A DNA stretch of 64,000 bases from the NCBI RefSeq assembly GCF_000801105.2, contig NC_079516.1, forward strand, positions 24,465,043 to 24,529,042, read 5' to 3'. Position numbers and translations under genes: made by a program. The notes beneath the pieces were generated by a model. It had not been told where the DNA came from. It was given only the letters and a program-made list of their open reading frames with translations, and did not search any database. Within the stretch, counting starts at the first letter, position 1; each line of letters opens with the position of its first letter. Source of the DNA: Raphanus sativus (taxonomy: Eukaryota > Streptophyta > Magnoliopsida > Brassicales > Brassicaceae). Below are positions 12,899 to 23,378 of the stretch, piece after piece.

Positions 12899-12905
12899 TG
12901 TTTAA
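12672..12905 (-). promoter_or_regulatory. 5' leader exon and first intron of the SET gene
   Basis: Exon 1 (about 12898-12805) ends at a clean GT donor (12804-12803). It contains its own ATG (12898-12896) that opens a 31-codon frame ending in phase 1. The only evident acceptor nearby puts the main frame in phase 0, so this ATG would act as an upstream ORF rather than as the protein start. Confidence 0.5.
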
Positions 12906-13100
12906 AGTGGAAAACTGAAACAGCTAATAAAACCTCTTTTTGTTCCGGAAGGTTTCAGGGCCTACCGGTTTGATTTCGAAATTTATGGTTTACTAATCAA
13001 TCTCAACCGGTTAACTTTCATGGTACTTTTCGCTCATCGCAAGCTAAAACTTTTACAACCTCAATCGTCTAACGAGATAGTGTGTTTATCGAAAACAGTT

Positions 13101-13244
13101 TATTATCACTGTATATACCGGTTCAATGTACAACTGAGCTGATTATATACAAGACTCGATTGGTTAGGCTAACCAGATGCCTTAACCACTAAACCAATCT
13201 ATACGGAATCTATTTACATTGAACCGGTATATACAGTGATAATA
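13101..13244. repeat. Foldback with 30-bp perfect arms and tRNA-like interior
   Basis: Bases 13101-13130 and 13215-13244 are exact reverse complements over 30 bp, separated by 84 bp. Within the spacer GATTGGTT at about 13155 and AACCAATC at about 13191 pair again. The minus strand of the spacer contains a tRNA D-arm-like string (TTTAGTGGTTAAGGC). It lies between the SET gene promoter and the XTH 3' end. It could be a small MITE or a stem-loop RNA gene. Confidence 0.7.
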
Positions 13245-13423
13245 CAGTTTGTCTCATTGTATTTAATGTTTTGCATTGTTTCTCCTTTGACGTTTGATAC
13301 TAAAAACTCATCATAAGAAATCTCATTCCATTAATTACCACAAAACATGAACACAACAAATGATCTTAGCAGAAGGCAAGACTCCAAAATCATCAAATCT
13401 TCTTAAAAAAACTGACAATAATC

Positions 13424-14647
13424 TCAAGACTTTTTGTTCTTGTTCTTATTCTTGTTCTTGTTTTGGTTCTTTTTCTTGGCACTGCATTCAACAGGCAAAC
13501 CCTGCCAGAACCGTTTCTTATCCTGACAATAATTATAAACCATGAACTTCTTCTGAACCCATTTGAGAACTTTCCGGCTCGAAGAATCCATTCCTCTCTG
13601 CGAAAACCACTCGCTTGTACTGGTGGAAGAAGAAGAAGACGAGGAGCCGCTGGGACTACAAGGGGTAGTAGTCGTGGTTCCATTATCAATCGACCAGACA
13701 CAGGCATTGTCAGAGTTGTAGTTCATGAAAGATGCTACGAATGGTCCTTCTGACCAGTTTGTCTTGACCAAGCCTCCCCTTGTGGCCCAATCATCTGCGT
13801 TCCATAAACTACCGTACATTCTCATGGGTTGGCTCCTTGGATAAGCCACACCCATTGCTTCCAAATTCTTGAATTCTCTAATTGGTTTCCCATCAACGTA
13901 GAACCTATATGTAGAGTTTAAATATGTTAACACCAGAAATTATTCAGTGACATTTTACCAAAAAGAAAAAGTGATAAATAATTATGTTGGGATTAGTTTT
14001 TGCCAGCCCCTCTTTTTTACTAATTAATCGATTTTAACGATAATTAATATCGGTTTTAAATTTTTATAAGACTAGCTAAAAATAACTGTAAAATATACGT
14101 ACACTATGTGACTCGGATTCCAAAGAATGGAGTAGTTGTGGAACTCAGCTGTGGGATCGAACCAAAGGTAAAACTGTTGCTCTCTATCACCTTTGCCTTG
14201 AGTGTAAACGTTAGTGTGAAGTATGTAAGGATCTCCACTAACATTCCCCAGGAACTCGAAATCTATCTCGTCCCATATTAATCCTTGAGACTTCAACTAC
14301 ACAGCAAAATCTATTATTCAACGTAACATAAGGTAGTAGATTTATATTTATCTCTAGCTAATTAAGCTTACGTAGAATGTGGTCACGGTCCCGGCGGAAT
14401 TTCCCGGAACAAGTTTGATCTGCATGTCGACCTTTCCGTACAAATACTCGGCTTTCGATTGAAACCCTGATCCCGAAGATTGATCAAGAAAGAGGTTCAG
14501 AAGAGTACCATTGTTCAAAAAGTTTCCTCGACCATCACCCCATGTTATGTCAATGTCTTGGTTGAGATAGTTAGCGTGTGCCACAGGAAATGTGTTTAAA
14601 CCAAGAAAAAGAATTAGTGACATAAACAAAAGTGTCTGAGAAACCAT
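13424..14647 (-). CDS. XTH21: Xyloglucan endotransglucosylase/hydrolase (GH16)
   Basis: Three exons (14647-14372, 14296-14103, 13904-13424) give 316 aa with clean GT-AG borders. Residues 1-25 form a signal peptide ending AHA, so the enzyme is secreted to the wall, where it cuts and rejoins xyloglucan chains. The GH16 active site is [11 protein letters not shown], with nucleophile E102, D104 and acid/base E106, followed directly by an N-glycosylation site (N110-V-S) typical of XTHs. The usual first residue of the motif, His, is Trp here. The C-terminal XET domain keeps its paired cysteines (near NACVW, CSPSG, NYCQDKK, PVEC). Unusual features are a Thr/Ser-rich linker and a Lys/Asn repeat tail of about 17 residues that makes the protein slightly longer than most XTHs. 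The symbol rests on position next to the SET gene (At2g18800 by recall), not on alignment; the family call is secure. Confidence 0.93.
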
Positions 14648-14750
14648 TTTGGTTTTCCACTTTTGGAAAGTATCTCTTCTTGAAGGTTGTAGGTGGTGGA
14701 AGTGTTGATTTGAGTTCGAGTCATTCAGATGAGTATTGATTGGTGGGTGT

Positions 14751-14757
14751 TTATATA
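14751..14757 (-). promoter_or_regulatory. TATA box of the XTH gene
   Basis: TATATAA on the minus strand lies about 105 bp upstream of the XTH start codon, leaving room for a leader of about 70-75 nt. Its context and spacing are typical of a plant class II promoter. Confidence 0.6.
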
Positions 14758-14759
14758 AT

Positions 14760-15810
14760 GGGGTTTTGATTCCTTACTATAATTTCAGTCCTTAAATTTA
14801 CTTTAATTTTCTTAAAGAAAAAAGTTGGATTAGTGTGGCTAATGTGAGAAGCGACCAGCCTGGAGAGCATAAACCAAAGCTATAGTGCTATACATCTTGA
14901 ACATTTAAGTCAATTAATTATTGCTACTGTATTACATTTTAATCTTAGCCAACCCAATTTAAATATTTCAACTTTATGTATATGGTGGAACTTGAAAAAA
15001 TAAAGCCAACTTTTTGGACGGTACTATTTCCTCATAGATTATTATGCGATTGACTTTAGCTCTTGAATGCGTTAGACAGACTAACTGGATCCACCAAATA
15101 TGATTTGTAAAACTGTAAACAATCAAACTGGCTGGTGTGGAAGCTAAGAAATAAATTACATAAACGATTAACTCTTCTTAAATTACATTATAATTACTCT
15201 CAACTTTTTTGTTTTATCTACCAAGGTCCAAATGTCATATTGCATCCCTTTAGAGACCTTATTTATAAAGTACTAACAGTAAATGACCATAGAATTTTCA
15301 AAATGAGACTTTATTTTAAAGTTTGCAAAACTTTAAATTTGAAATTTTTAGGTGTTTTTCTCCAAAAACAAAACTTCAAACTTAATTTCAATTTTTTTTC
15401 TATTTTACACTATGATCCCTATATTTGTTATAATTAATATAAATCGATAAAACTTTTATAAATCTTGTACATATATAAAACTTAAAAATATTAAAGTAAT
15501 ATTAATTAATAAAATATTACATTAAATATATAAAATTATAAATAGAAATACATGGTTAAATATTAAAATACAAGAAAAATACCATAATATTCCATAAAAT
15601 TATTTCCGTAATGTTCTATCTTCGATTAGACAAAATTATTTTTGGAAAAAAAAATTAAAAACTTTGAGGCTCCGGAGTAATTTTATCAGACTATTAGTTT
15701 TTTTGTAATATTTAAATTTATCTAATAATTATGTCTTCATTTATCTTTTTAAGAGTTTTCATTAAGTTTTGTAATATTTTTTGCTTTATAATTAAAGTCT
15801 TAAAATATTA
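14760..15810. repeat. AT-rich region with a diverged MITE-like copy
   Basis: The region is mostly AT-rich and non-coding. The segment near 15310-15400 (AAAGTTTGCAAAACTTTAAA and following) clearly resembles 15838-15915 in the next element, so a diverged relative of that MITE lies here. Its termini are not clear. Confidence 0.45.
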
Positions 15811-15813
15811 TAA

Positions 15814-16457
15814 GAGCATCTCCAAAAAAATACTCTATTTTAAAGTTTCCAAAACTTTATATTTGAAATTTAAAGGTAGTATTCTCCAAAATCAAAACTT
15901 GAAACTTAACTTCATAAGTATTTATATTTTATGATAAAGTCCTTATGTTTATCATACTTAATTTAAATTTATACAACTTTAAAATAAATATAACTTATGT
16001 AAAAATATTATAGAAATATTGATTCATAAAATGTTACTCTATATAAAATTTTACATAGAATACAAAATTAAATATCAAATTACAAGTAAAATACCACATT
16101 ATCCTTAAAAAACTATTTTTTGTAATATTTTAATATATGATTAATAAACGCATTTGTTACGTTTTTTGTAATATTGTTGTTTTGTAAATCTAGTTTTAAA
16201 AAATATAATTCTTTATTTTAAAGTTTTTATTTAATTTTATGTGTAAAATTTAAATTGTAAAGGAAAATTTGAGATATTTATGAGTTATAAATTTTTTAAG
16301 GATTAAAAAAAATTAATTGGAAAAATATTTAAGAATCATAAATGTAATATGTATTTATAATGGCTAAAATGCAAATAAAAATATGAAACTTTAAATTTGA
16401 AGTTTTGAACAGTGACACTCTATATTTGAAGTTATAGAGTGTCTTTTAGAGATGCTC
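15814..16457. mobile_element. PIF/Harbinger-like MITE
   Basis: The ends are imperfect inverted repeats (GAGCATCTCCAAAA at 15814 and its complement ending at 16457). TAA target duplications sit at 15811-15813 and 16458-16460. The interior is AT-rich and non-coding, as expected for a non-autonomous element moved by a PIF/Harbinger transposase. Confidence 0.65.
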
Positions 16458-16591
16458 TAAGATAGACAAATAATTATTGAAATCGAAATTTTCTCCAACA
16501 TGTTATTTCCGTAAAGTATACAAAATGTTTATCTCCACAAGATGCGGGTCGAAACCTTGTTTAATATGCATGAGTAGTCCAGTTTTCAAAG

Positions 16592-16596
<5 letters not shown>

Positions 16597-16640
<44 letters not shown>
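16597..16640. repeat. (AT)n microsatellite
   Basis: A dinucleotide AT tract of about 40 bp sits in the left arm of the foldback element. It ends exactly at the Helitron insertion point. Confidence 0.9.
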
Positions 16641-19600
16641 CTAGAATCGGCCCGCCCTACGGGCGGGATATTAGGAAAAGAACTACTCCATATGAATTTA
16701 CATTAATTTTATGAAACATTTTTAAAAACTTTGTATGATATTAGGATTAAACATATCCTACTGGCAGATAAGCAAATGAAAAATAATTGAAATATAATAT
16801 ATGTAGAATATAAGCATTTTATTAAAACTTTTTTCAAATACACCATATCATTGAAACTATTTTAGATTATTAAACAAATATTATTGTTAGTTTTTATAGT
16901 ATAAATGGTTGTTGTTTATTTTTATTTTATTACCTTTTGAATACTAACTTTGTACATTAGTTTTATTATATATATATATATATAATTAGTTTATTATATT
17001 CTTAAAAATTTACCATATTTTTTATTACTAAAGTTTTATTAAATATTGTTCTTTTATTTTCATAATATTATATTTTCAATAGATATATTGCGTACTATAT
17101 TTTCGGATCAAGTAACACTGATTCAATGAATATTTTGAACAGGATTTTGTAAAGGTATATTGTTATGAAATTAATTATCTATTATAATCTATTACTATAA
17201 GATAAATTTATAAAAGTATATTCCACCAATATTTACCTTTAAATCATAATATGCAGATTTTGATGCTACTAAAGATAATGAATCTTTACGTTTATGGAAT
17301 TTAACCAATATATATTTTAGTTAATTCCATAAAGAACTTTGTTAAGCATATAAACCTTCGACCAACAGTAGCTGGATATGGAGAAGAGTTTAGGATACAA
17401 ATCATTGTGTCTACACCTATTGGAAGTAGTGTCGATTTTTTTTTTTGTGGGTGCATTTTTGATTCGATATATGAATTCAATGGTACGTAATTTGCTGTAA
17501 ACTTACTCTGTGCAGTGAACATATCAATTGATGTACCAAGTGTTATTAACTGAAACGATTAACTGATAATTTTCTAATGATTCAGAGAAGAAGATTCAAG
17601 TAGAATCGCAGTCTAGAAAGAATATTATATACAAAAACACATAGACCAAATCCTTGTGTGCACTCATATGCTTTTTCTACATGTGGGCTTATATATTAAG
17701 TAGATATGATTACACCCTACTTGCTGTTAAGACTCTTTTTATATTTAGACAAAGTAGGTTGTTGATGGTTCCAGTTTGGGAGAAGGCCACACATCAAATG
17801 TAGCTTCTAGTTCATCAAAGTACTGCAGATCTCTGTTTTGTATTTATCCTCTTTTGTGTCCTCTATATCAGTAGCCGTACAACTGCAGCAGATACACATC
17901 TATTTCTTTCTTCAAATGATCATGTCTTGTCATGTTTAACGTGCTAAGGATGATGCAATCGACATCTCCGTTCTTGAGACAGCCTTCATACTTTGAACAG
18001 TAAGAAGATTAGATGACACAGGGAAAGAAATATCTACCTGAGACTTCTTCATGTACTATAGAGTAAGAATTGAGATCTGAGTGTCTTCTGTTTTGACTGA
18101 TCCTAAACCACAAATATAAGAAATATTAATACAATGCATAAAGAAGAATCTGTTGCAAAAGTAATATCAGGAAATATGGAATTGCAAGTGCCTCACTTTA
18201 AATGAAAGAGACATGTCTAGCTTCTGCATCAGTTTCCTCGTCGGAAAACACGTGTTCCCGAGGTGGCATTCAAGAACAAACGTCCTGCAGAAAATTATTC
18301 CATGTGTGTTTTAAGAATATTAAGCTCCTCCTACGTAACTAAATTTTAAAAGTAGTATATGTGATAAGTATGCATGTGTTTTTAATTCAAGACAAAAATA
18401 TACCTCCTACAATCTTTGTGTTAATGCTACTTGCAACAACAACCCCTAGATATCCCGGAATCCTTCAAGTTTATTGTGAAAAGAGTCAGCCTGTGAATCA
18501 AACAGACTCAAAGTGACAGAGATATGTCTGTGAAGAGGAAGACAGATCATAAATGGTCAGATATATATTCAAAAGGTTTTGAATAGATTCAAATATATAA
18601 GAGAGTTACCTGTCTATCTTGATAGTCGCCGTAACTCGCTCTTTTACCTGAGGAATGTCACTCAGTGTACTTCTCACAACAGTGAGCTCACCAATAACGG
18701 CTGCGAGATTGAGAACATCTTAATTTATTATATGTTTCAATGATAAGTCTGTCGTAAGTGACACTTCTTGTGGTTATGTCTTTACCTTGTTGAGTCTCTC
18801 ATCGAACTTGACTGCTTGCACTACTCCAGCATCGTATAGCTTAGGGTACGGACCAACTGCATCAAACCAAAGACTTAGAATCTCCAATTTTGATCATATC
18901 TCGAATAAGGAGTCTAACTTACTTACCTGGACGAAGGAGATGAAAAGAAGCTGCAGCTCCTCTGCTCCAAGATTGCAGAGCGATGAAACATCGTGATCAT
19001 CGAACCTGAAACGTTCTCCAGAAATGGGAGAATCTGGTTCGTTTAGCACATCTAGATTGGTTGAATCACTTAACCGGATTTTCAGAAGAGACTCCGAAAG
19101 CCTGAAGTTATGGTTGCACCGGTGAACCAGCCTGGAGACTGTAAAAAATGTGAAAAAGATCTTTATAAAACAACATTGTGAAAAAAAAATAGGTTCAGTA
19201 ATGATCACCAAGAAGAACAGATGAGTTAGCCATAATTGGGAATTTTCTTTGTTTTGGAGAATCACAAAATGTGAGGATGATGTTAAGGGTAGAAGACTTA
19301 TCCTTTTATAAGTAAAAGAAAACCGCCCTGGTGTTAGATGAGTACCATTGAATGAGAAGTTGTCCTTGATTCACGTCGGTGGAGTTAAGACGAAGACAAA
19401 TCGTAACGTCTAGGGTTAAATACGAAACAACGGCTGCTTGATACGAAGGTTCCCGAGGACGATTCAGCTAGCTTGATTTGATCACCGGCTGGCTTGATTT
19501 GATCTCCATTGTTGTATCGCGTAGATAGAAGAAGACCACTAACCCTATTTCGAGAAGACAACGGGTTAGAGCCTAAAGTTCAAGCCCATACACAAAGACC

Positions 19601-19742
19601 AAATCAATTGTATTATAACTTAAATGAAACGGAGCGTTTCGTGATGGATCTGACGTGTCACGCTGTCAACGCTTGACTTTCCACGCTGGATCCTATGTGG
19701 CGGAACGTGAGAGATGGAAACATTCTTTTATATATATATAGA
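16641..19742 (-). mobile_element. Non-autonomous Helitron 1 (3.1 kb)
   Basis: On the minus strand the element begins TCTATATATATATAAAAGAA at 19742 and ends with a GC-rich hairpin (complement of 16651-16667: seven bases, three-base loop, seven bases) and CTAG at 16644-16641. The next host base is T and the preceding host base is A, the expected A|T insertion without target duplication. No Rep/helicase gene is present. It carries an RPA-like pseudogene, a known Helitron passenger in plants. Confidence 0.88.
18180..19233 (-). pseudogene. Replication protein A-like OB-fold (DUF223) pseudogene within Helitron 1
   Basis: Reading down the minus strand, recognisable pieces of plant RPA70-like proteins occur in order: MANSSVLLGDH (start at 19233), IRLSDSTNLDVLNEPDSPIS and ERFRFDDHD (about 19080-18990), IGELTVVRSTLSDIPQVKER (about 18700-18620), ISVTLSLFDSQAD (about 18525-18485), VVVASSINTKIVGG (about 18455-18415) and GRLFLNATSGT (about 18290-18250). 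GT-AG intron borders separate several pieces. A TGA soon after the first piece and a frameshift in the last show it is broken. RPA70 binds single-stranded DNA in the nucleus, and RPA-like genes ride in many plant Helitrons. Confidence 0.75.
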
Positions 19743-19959
19743 TTTCCAAACTGTATTGGTTTCAAATCCATATATTTTATGGCCTGATCCTGATACAACA
19801 ATACCCATCCTAATTAATATTTGTCAAAAAATGTTATTTACGTAAAACGTTGCCGTCCATAATCTTATTTGATTAGTTAGGATGGCTATTGTTATATCAG
19901 GATCGGCCATAAAATATATGGAATTGAAACCAATATAGTTTAGAAATTGTATGATCTAA

Positions 19960-20282
19960 GGTGGTGTTATTCAATTATGTATTTTAATAAAGTTTAGATT
20001 AAACACAATTCACTGAATCACTGTTATTTGAATTGTGATTATAAATTCTATTTTGAAATCTAGTGTTGTTCAACTTTTAATGATTTTAAATTTTTTTGTA
20101 CTTTGAATTGATTTCAAATCATTTATTGTGGAGTTTCATGAATAAATAATTGAATTTAAAATCCAATCCACACTACACAGATTTTAGAATCAATCAACTT
20201 AAACTATCATAAAATTTTAAAATTTGATATATTACAAACACATTAGTAATTGATTATAAATCACTAATTGAATAACACCCCC
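19960..20282. mobile_element. Tourist-like MITE 1
   Basis: The terminal inverted repeats are GGTGGTGTTATTCAATTA at the left and the complement of TAATTGAATAACACCCCC at the right. TAA duplications lie at 19957-19959 and 20283-20285. It is 323 bp, non-coding and AT-rich. It interrupts the right arm of the long foldback element. Confidence 0.75.
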
Positions 20283-20699
20283 TAAATATATATAAAGAGA
20301 TTTGAAAACTGGATGATTCATACATATTAAATAAGGTTTCAACCCGCATCTTGTGGGGATAAACATTTTGTATACAAATTATATTTACGTACTAATATTT
20401 ATTTTATATTCTACATATTATAAAATAAAAAATAATAATATATATTAAATAATTGAGAAAACAATAGAAATAAATTGGTGCAAACACATAATCATCAATT
20501 AAATATAATAAATAACGTTTCAGTTATATATTTCCTTATTTCATTTTCCTGTTTTAGTATTATGCTTTGTGTTTATGATAATCTTCACAAAAAAAAAGAA
20601 GCTAAAGTAGCTACTATAGTGCACAATCTTAATTTCAATACTATGGTTTCCTTAAATAGTCCAAAATTCAAGGTCTTCCCAATGTTATGCCAAAAAAAA

Positions 20700-21440
20700 A
20701 GATAATCTTCACATTCTTGCAACTCCTCTCAACCAATCTCAAAGCCTTTTGACTTATATTAAAAGCTTGGCTGATATCGAGCTCCCTAAGTTTATGGCAG
20801 TTTGAAGCTACTTTTGTCATCGATACATCTGTCAGCTCTAAGCAGCCGTAAACACATAAAACCTCCAACTTAGGGCAGCTCAGAGGTATCTTTGTTATTG
20901 ATGCATCTGTGACACCTAAGCAGTTCTTAATACATAAAACCTCCAAATTAGGGCATCTGCAAATGTTCACTCAAAAATTAAGATCAAATTTTATTAAAAT
21001 AGTGATGATGTTAAACTTAATTGTTTTTGCTATAGGGGAATCCTACAAGTAGTGATCGCATATACCTCTCGGCAGCATACGACCGAGATTGATCCGAACA
21101 GTGCCTAGCGGATCTCCTTGAGACCACATTGGCTTCGATCCACAACACACCAGAGAAAGGAGTCACTTCTGCTCAAACTCGTAACTATACCAAAGACTTA
21201 AAATCCGAGTGGACCGAGTCCCCTCAAACCAAGTTTCTAGATCGAAGACCGAATTGAGCGGCGGGTCGACGCAAGCGTACATCCAAGGCTTGCATACGAA
21301 CATAGGTCCTTTCCAACGTTCTTCAAGGCTTAGCCGTGAGAGTATGTCAATGAGACATATTAGGGACAAAATTCTACATCGAGTATTGGAAGGGATCCTT
21401 AACAATCTATAAGATAGATGAATCACTCCTTTTATCACTA
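20700..21440 (-). pseudogene. F-box/LRR protein pseudogene (SKIP1-like)
   Basis: The 5' part (21438 to about 21080) encodes an F-box (CLIDILSRLSLEERWKGPM, then VCKPWMYACVDPPLNS and FDLETWFE). It then loses frame near 21170 and meets a stop in the segment equivalent to SVVDRSEGGLKEIR. A GT-AG intron (about 21075-20957) is kept. The second part (from 20956) encodes leucine-rich repeats (CPNLEVLCIKNC, DASITKIPLSCPKLEVL, DVSMTKVASNCHKLRELDIS) and stops abruptly near 20700 at an A/T tract. Intact relatives are F-box subunits of SCF ubiquitin ligases of about 300 aa. Because the intron is present this is not a retrocopy. It lies between the two large Helitrons. Confidence 0.8.
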
Positions 21441-21926
21441 AATGGTTCTAAGTGTGAAGTCCATCTACTTTAACATGGTAATCCATCTAGCTTAACAAGA
21501 CATTCCTTATTCAACTCAGACCAGTCATGGCTTAGACCAGATCCGATCTCCTTCGTTCTTGTCGTTCATTTCGATAATAGCTTCTTTCATCATGTGTTTG
21601 GTTTTTCCTTCGCCTTCTCTTTGACACGGAATTAAGTTGCATATAATCAGAATCCTCGGTCTTTCTTTTGATTAATCTATACTTACTTAAAAGTTGCATA
21701 AGGTTTTTTTTTTAATCTTTCCCGACATGTCTTTATTGTTTCATATCATCATCTTGTTCCCACAGTCAACTTTTGATTGATTTTAAACGGTCTTTCTTAT
21801 TACAATCTAAAACCAAAATACAATAAATCGTCCTTTATTATATTGGCCAACTATCTTGGCCTAGAGTTCGTAATAATGAATTCGATAAATTTGCAGAACA
21901 CTCAATATCCCCTTTTTATTGGGTAA
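21441..21926. other. Intergenic DNA between pseudogene and Helitron 2
   Basis: No coding frame, repeat terminus or RNA gene is visible. The right boundary is the Helitron 3' end. Confidence 0.5.
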
Positions 21927-22422
21927 CTAGGGCCGGCCCGCCCTACGGGCGGGATGTGTTATATTTATATTTTTCATTACGAAAATATGATTGTTAATAT
22001 GTAAATCCAATGGTAGGGGTTACTTTGGAATTTGATGTTGTAGTTGGTTTGTTTGTGTAAAGTTAGATCGATATGGATGGACAATTAAAAATGAAAATCA
22101 TGTTCTTTGAATTATTTTGAGTTTTTTTGTAGCAGACTCTACTGTAATTGTCTGCTGTATATAATATAGTGCGATTTTGGTTGAGCAAGTGCATTAGTGG
22201 AAATAACATGAGTTTTATAGGTTGGGTATCGCTGTGGACCTCTGATTTATATGATTAACTCTGGTAATAGTATTTCTTTGTGGGGGCTAATCGATTCTTA
22301 TTGTTTCAGCAAACATATTAGCCAATATAAATTGTTTTCCACATAGTTTTAAGATCACCTAATGGAAATATTGGCGATTCTACGTTGTTCTAGCAAAAAT
22401 AATGGCAAAGATTGTGATGAAG

Positions 22423-22632
22423 TCACAGCAGATCACTGTGAAAATTTAAAGTGTATACGCATATATGATACAAACCGGAAGTGGAATCACCCATAACATT
22501 TGGAACGTTTGTGTTATCAGTATCAGAGCCCAATTCTGTTTCAGCGGTGGATCTCAACTCAGTGGAGCCGGTTTTATGGGTTTTCACAGGCTTCACAGCC
22601 GTCTTTTTCACCATCACGCGAGCAGTTCTCAC
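22423..22632 (-). other. Short open frame in Helitron 2, function unknown
   Basis: A 69-codon minus-strand frame is rich in Lys, Ser, Thr and Glu (VKKTAVKPVKTHKTG, then STAETELGSDTDNTNVP). The composition resembles the hydrophilic, nuclear-signal-like C termini of plant RPA-like proteins, which would suit a Helitron, but no conserved motif proves it. It could be a chance frame. Confidence 0.25.
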
Positions 22633-23004
22633 ATATCATAAAACACTAAAAGGGAAGATTTTTCTGCAATGTGTATGATGAGAAAAACAACAATGATTGT
22701 TGATGTTTATTAACTAACTGTTACAGAGTTATCATCTAAGAAAATGAGAAGTAATATTTAATTACCTTTTTAGAATACCAAGCATAATATGTCCGGCCCT
22801 ATTAACAACAATAAATCTGTCTCACACGCGTAAAAACGATTATATTTGTATTCTATAAATTCCTTATTAAATTTTTTTTGTACCCTCCTTTCATTTAATT
22901 CAAAAAAAAGAATCTCGCTTAGATAATTACTCAAACAATATTATAAAGTAGCATAACTAATAAACATTTTAAATTTATACTTATTCAACACTTGAAAGTT
23001 AGCT

Positions 23005-23378
23005 ATGGAATTAGTTTTATGTATATTCCTAACGAAAAAGCCTCATGCTCCTAGGAAAAAGTGTAACCGGAGTTTCCCCGATCCTTATTCAACTTGTGTC
23101 AATCAGGGCACAATAGCTGATCGGTTAGACTACAATATCCAAAATGATTATACATCGGTAGAGGAAGGCCATAAGCAACTACAAAAGGTTTGATTCTTAA
23201 CCAAAAACTACATAAGTTATTTTATTGTGAGGTCTTAGAGAACTAACAGAGAGACATGTTTCTTTTATAGGCGGAGAGAACACAAAGAGAAAGAGCAACG
23301 GTGAAATGTGCGATGATACTCCTTATACTTTGGTTCCTAATGATTGTCCTTTTAATTCTCAAGATTGTATTGTTTTAG
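23005..23378 (+). pseudogene. Captured SYP4-type syntaxin tail (Qa-SNARE end and TM anchor)
   Basis: Two exons remain. The first (about 23085-23187) encodes the end of the SNARE helix (QGTIADRLDYNIQN, then VEEGHKQLQK). It ends at a GT donor (23188-23189), and an AG acceptor at 23269-23270 opens the second exon (23271-23378), which reads AERTQRERATVKC followed by a hydrophobic anchor (ILLILWFLMIVLLILKIVLF) and TAG. This matches what I know of SYP41/42/43, TGN syntaxins. Upstream of the NQGTIADR piece the similarity stops, so only the C-terminal fragment was picked up. Because the intron is kept, genomic DNA was captured rather than mRNA. It lies antisense to Helitron 2. Confidence 0.82.

Larger units (their letters stand above)
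16513..20383. repeat. Long foldback element, split by a Helitron and a Tourist MITE
   Basis: The outer arms at about 16513-16590 and 20303-20383 are reverse complements of each other (for example TATACAAAATGTTTATC with CCACAAGATGCGGGT). The inner arms at 19745-19812 and 19878-19947 are also reverse complements. Removing the Helitron (16641-19742) and the MITE (19960-20282) joins outer and inner arms on each side into one stem-loop element of about 440 bp. Confidence 0.7.

Noticed and set aside
13145..13200. Possible real tRNA gene on the minus strand inside the foldback
   Set aside because: There is a D-arm-like string, but I could not build an acceptor stem plus a T-arm with a GTTCRANYC loop in the right spacing.
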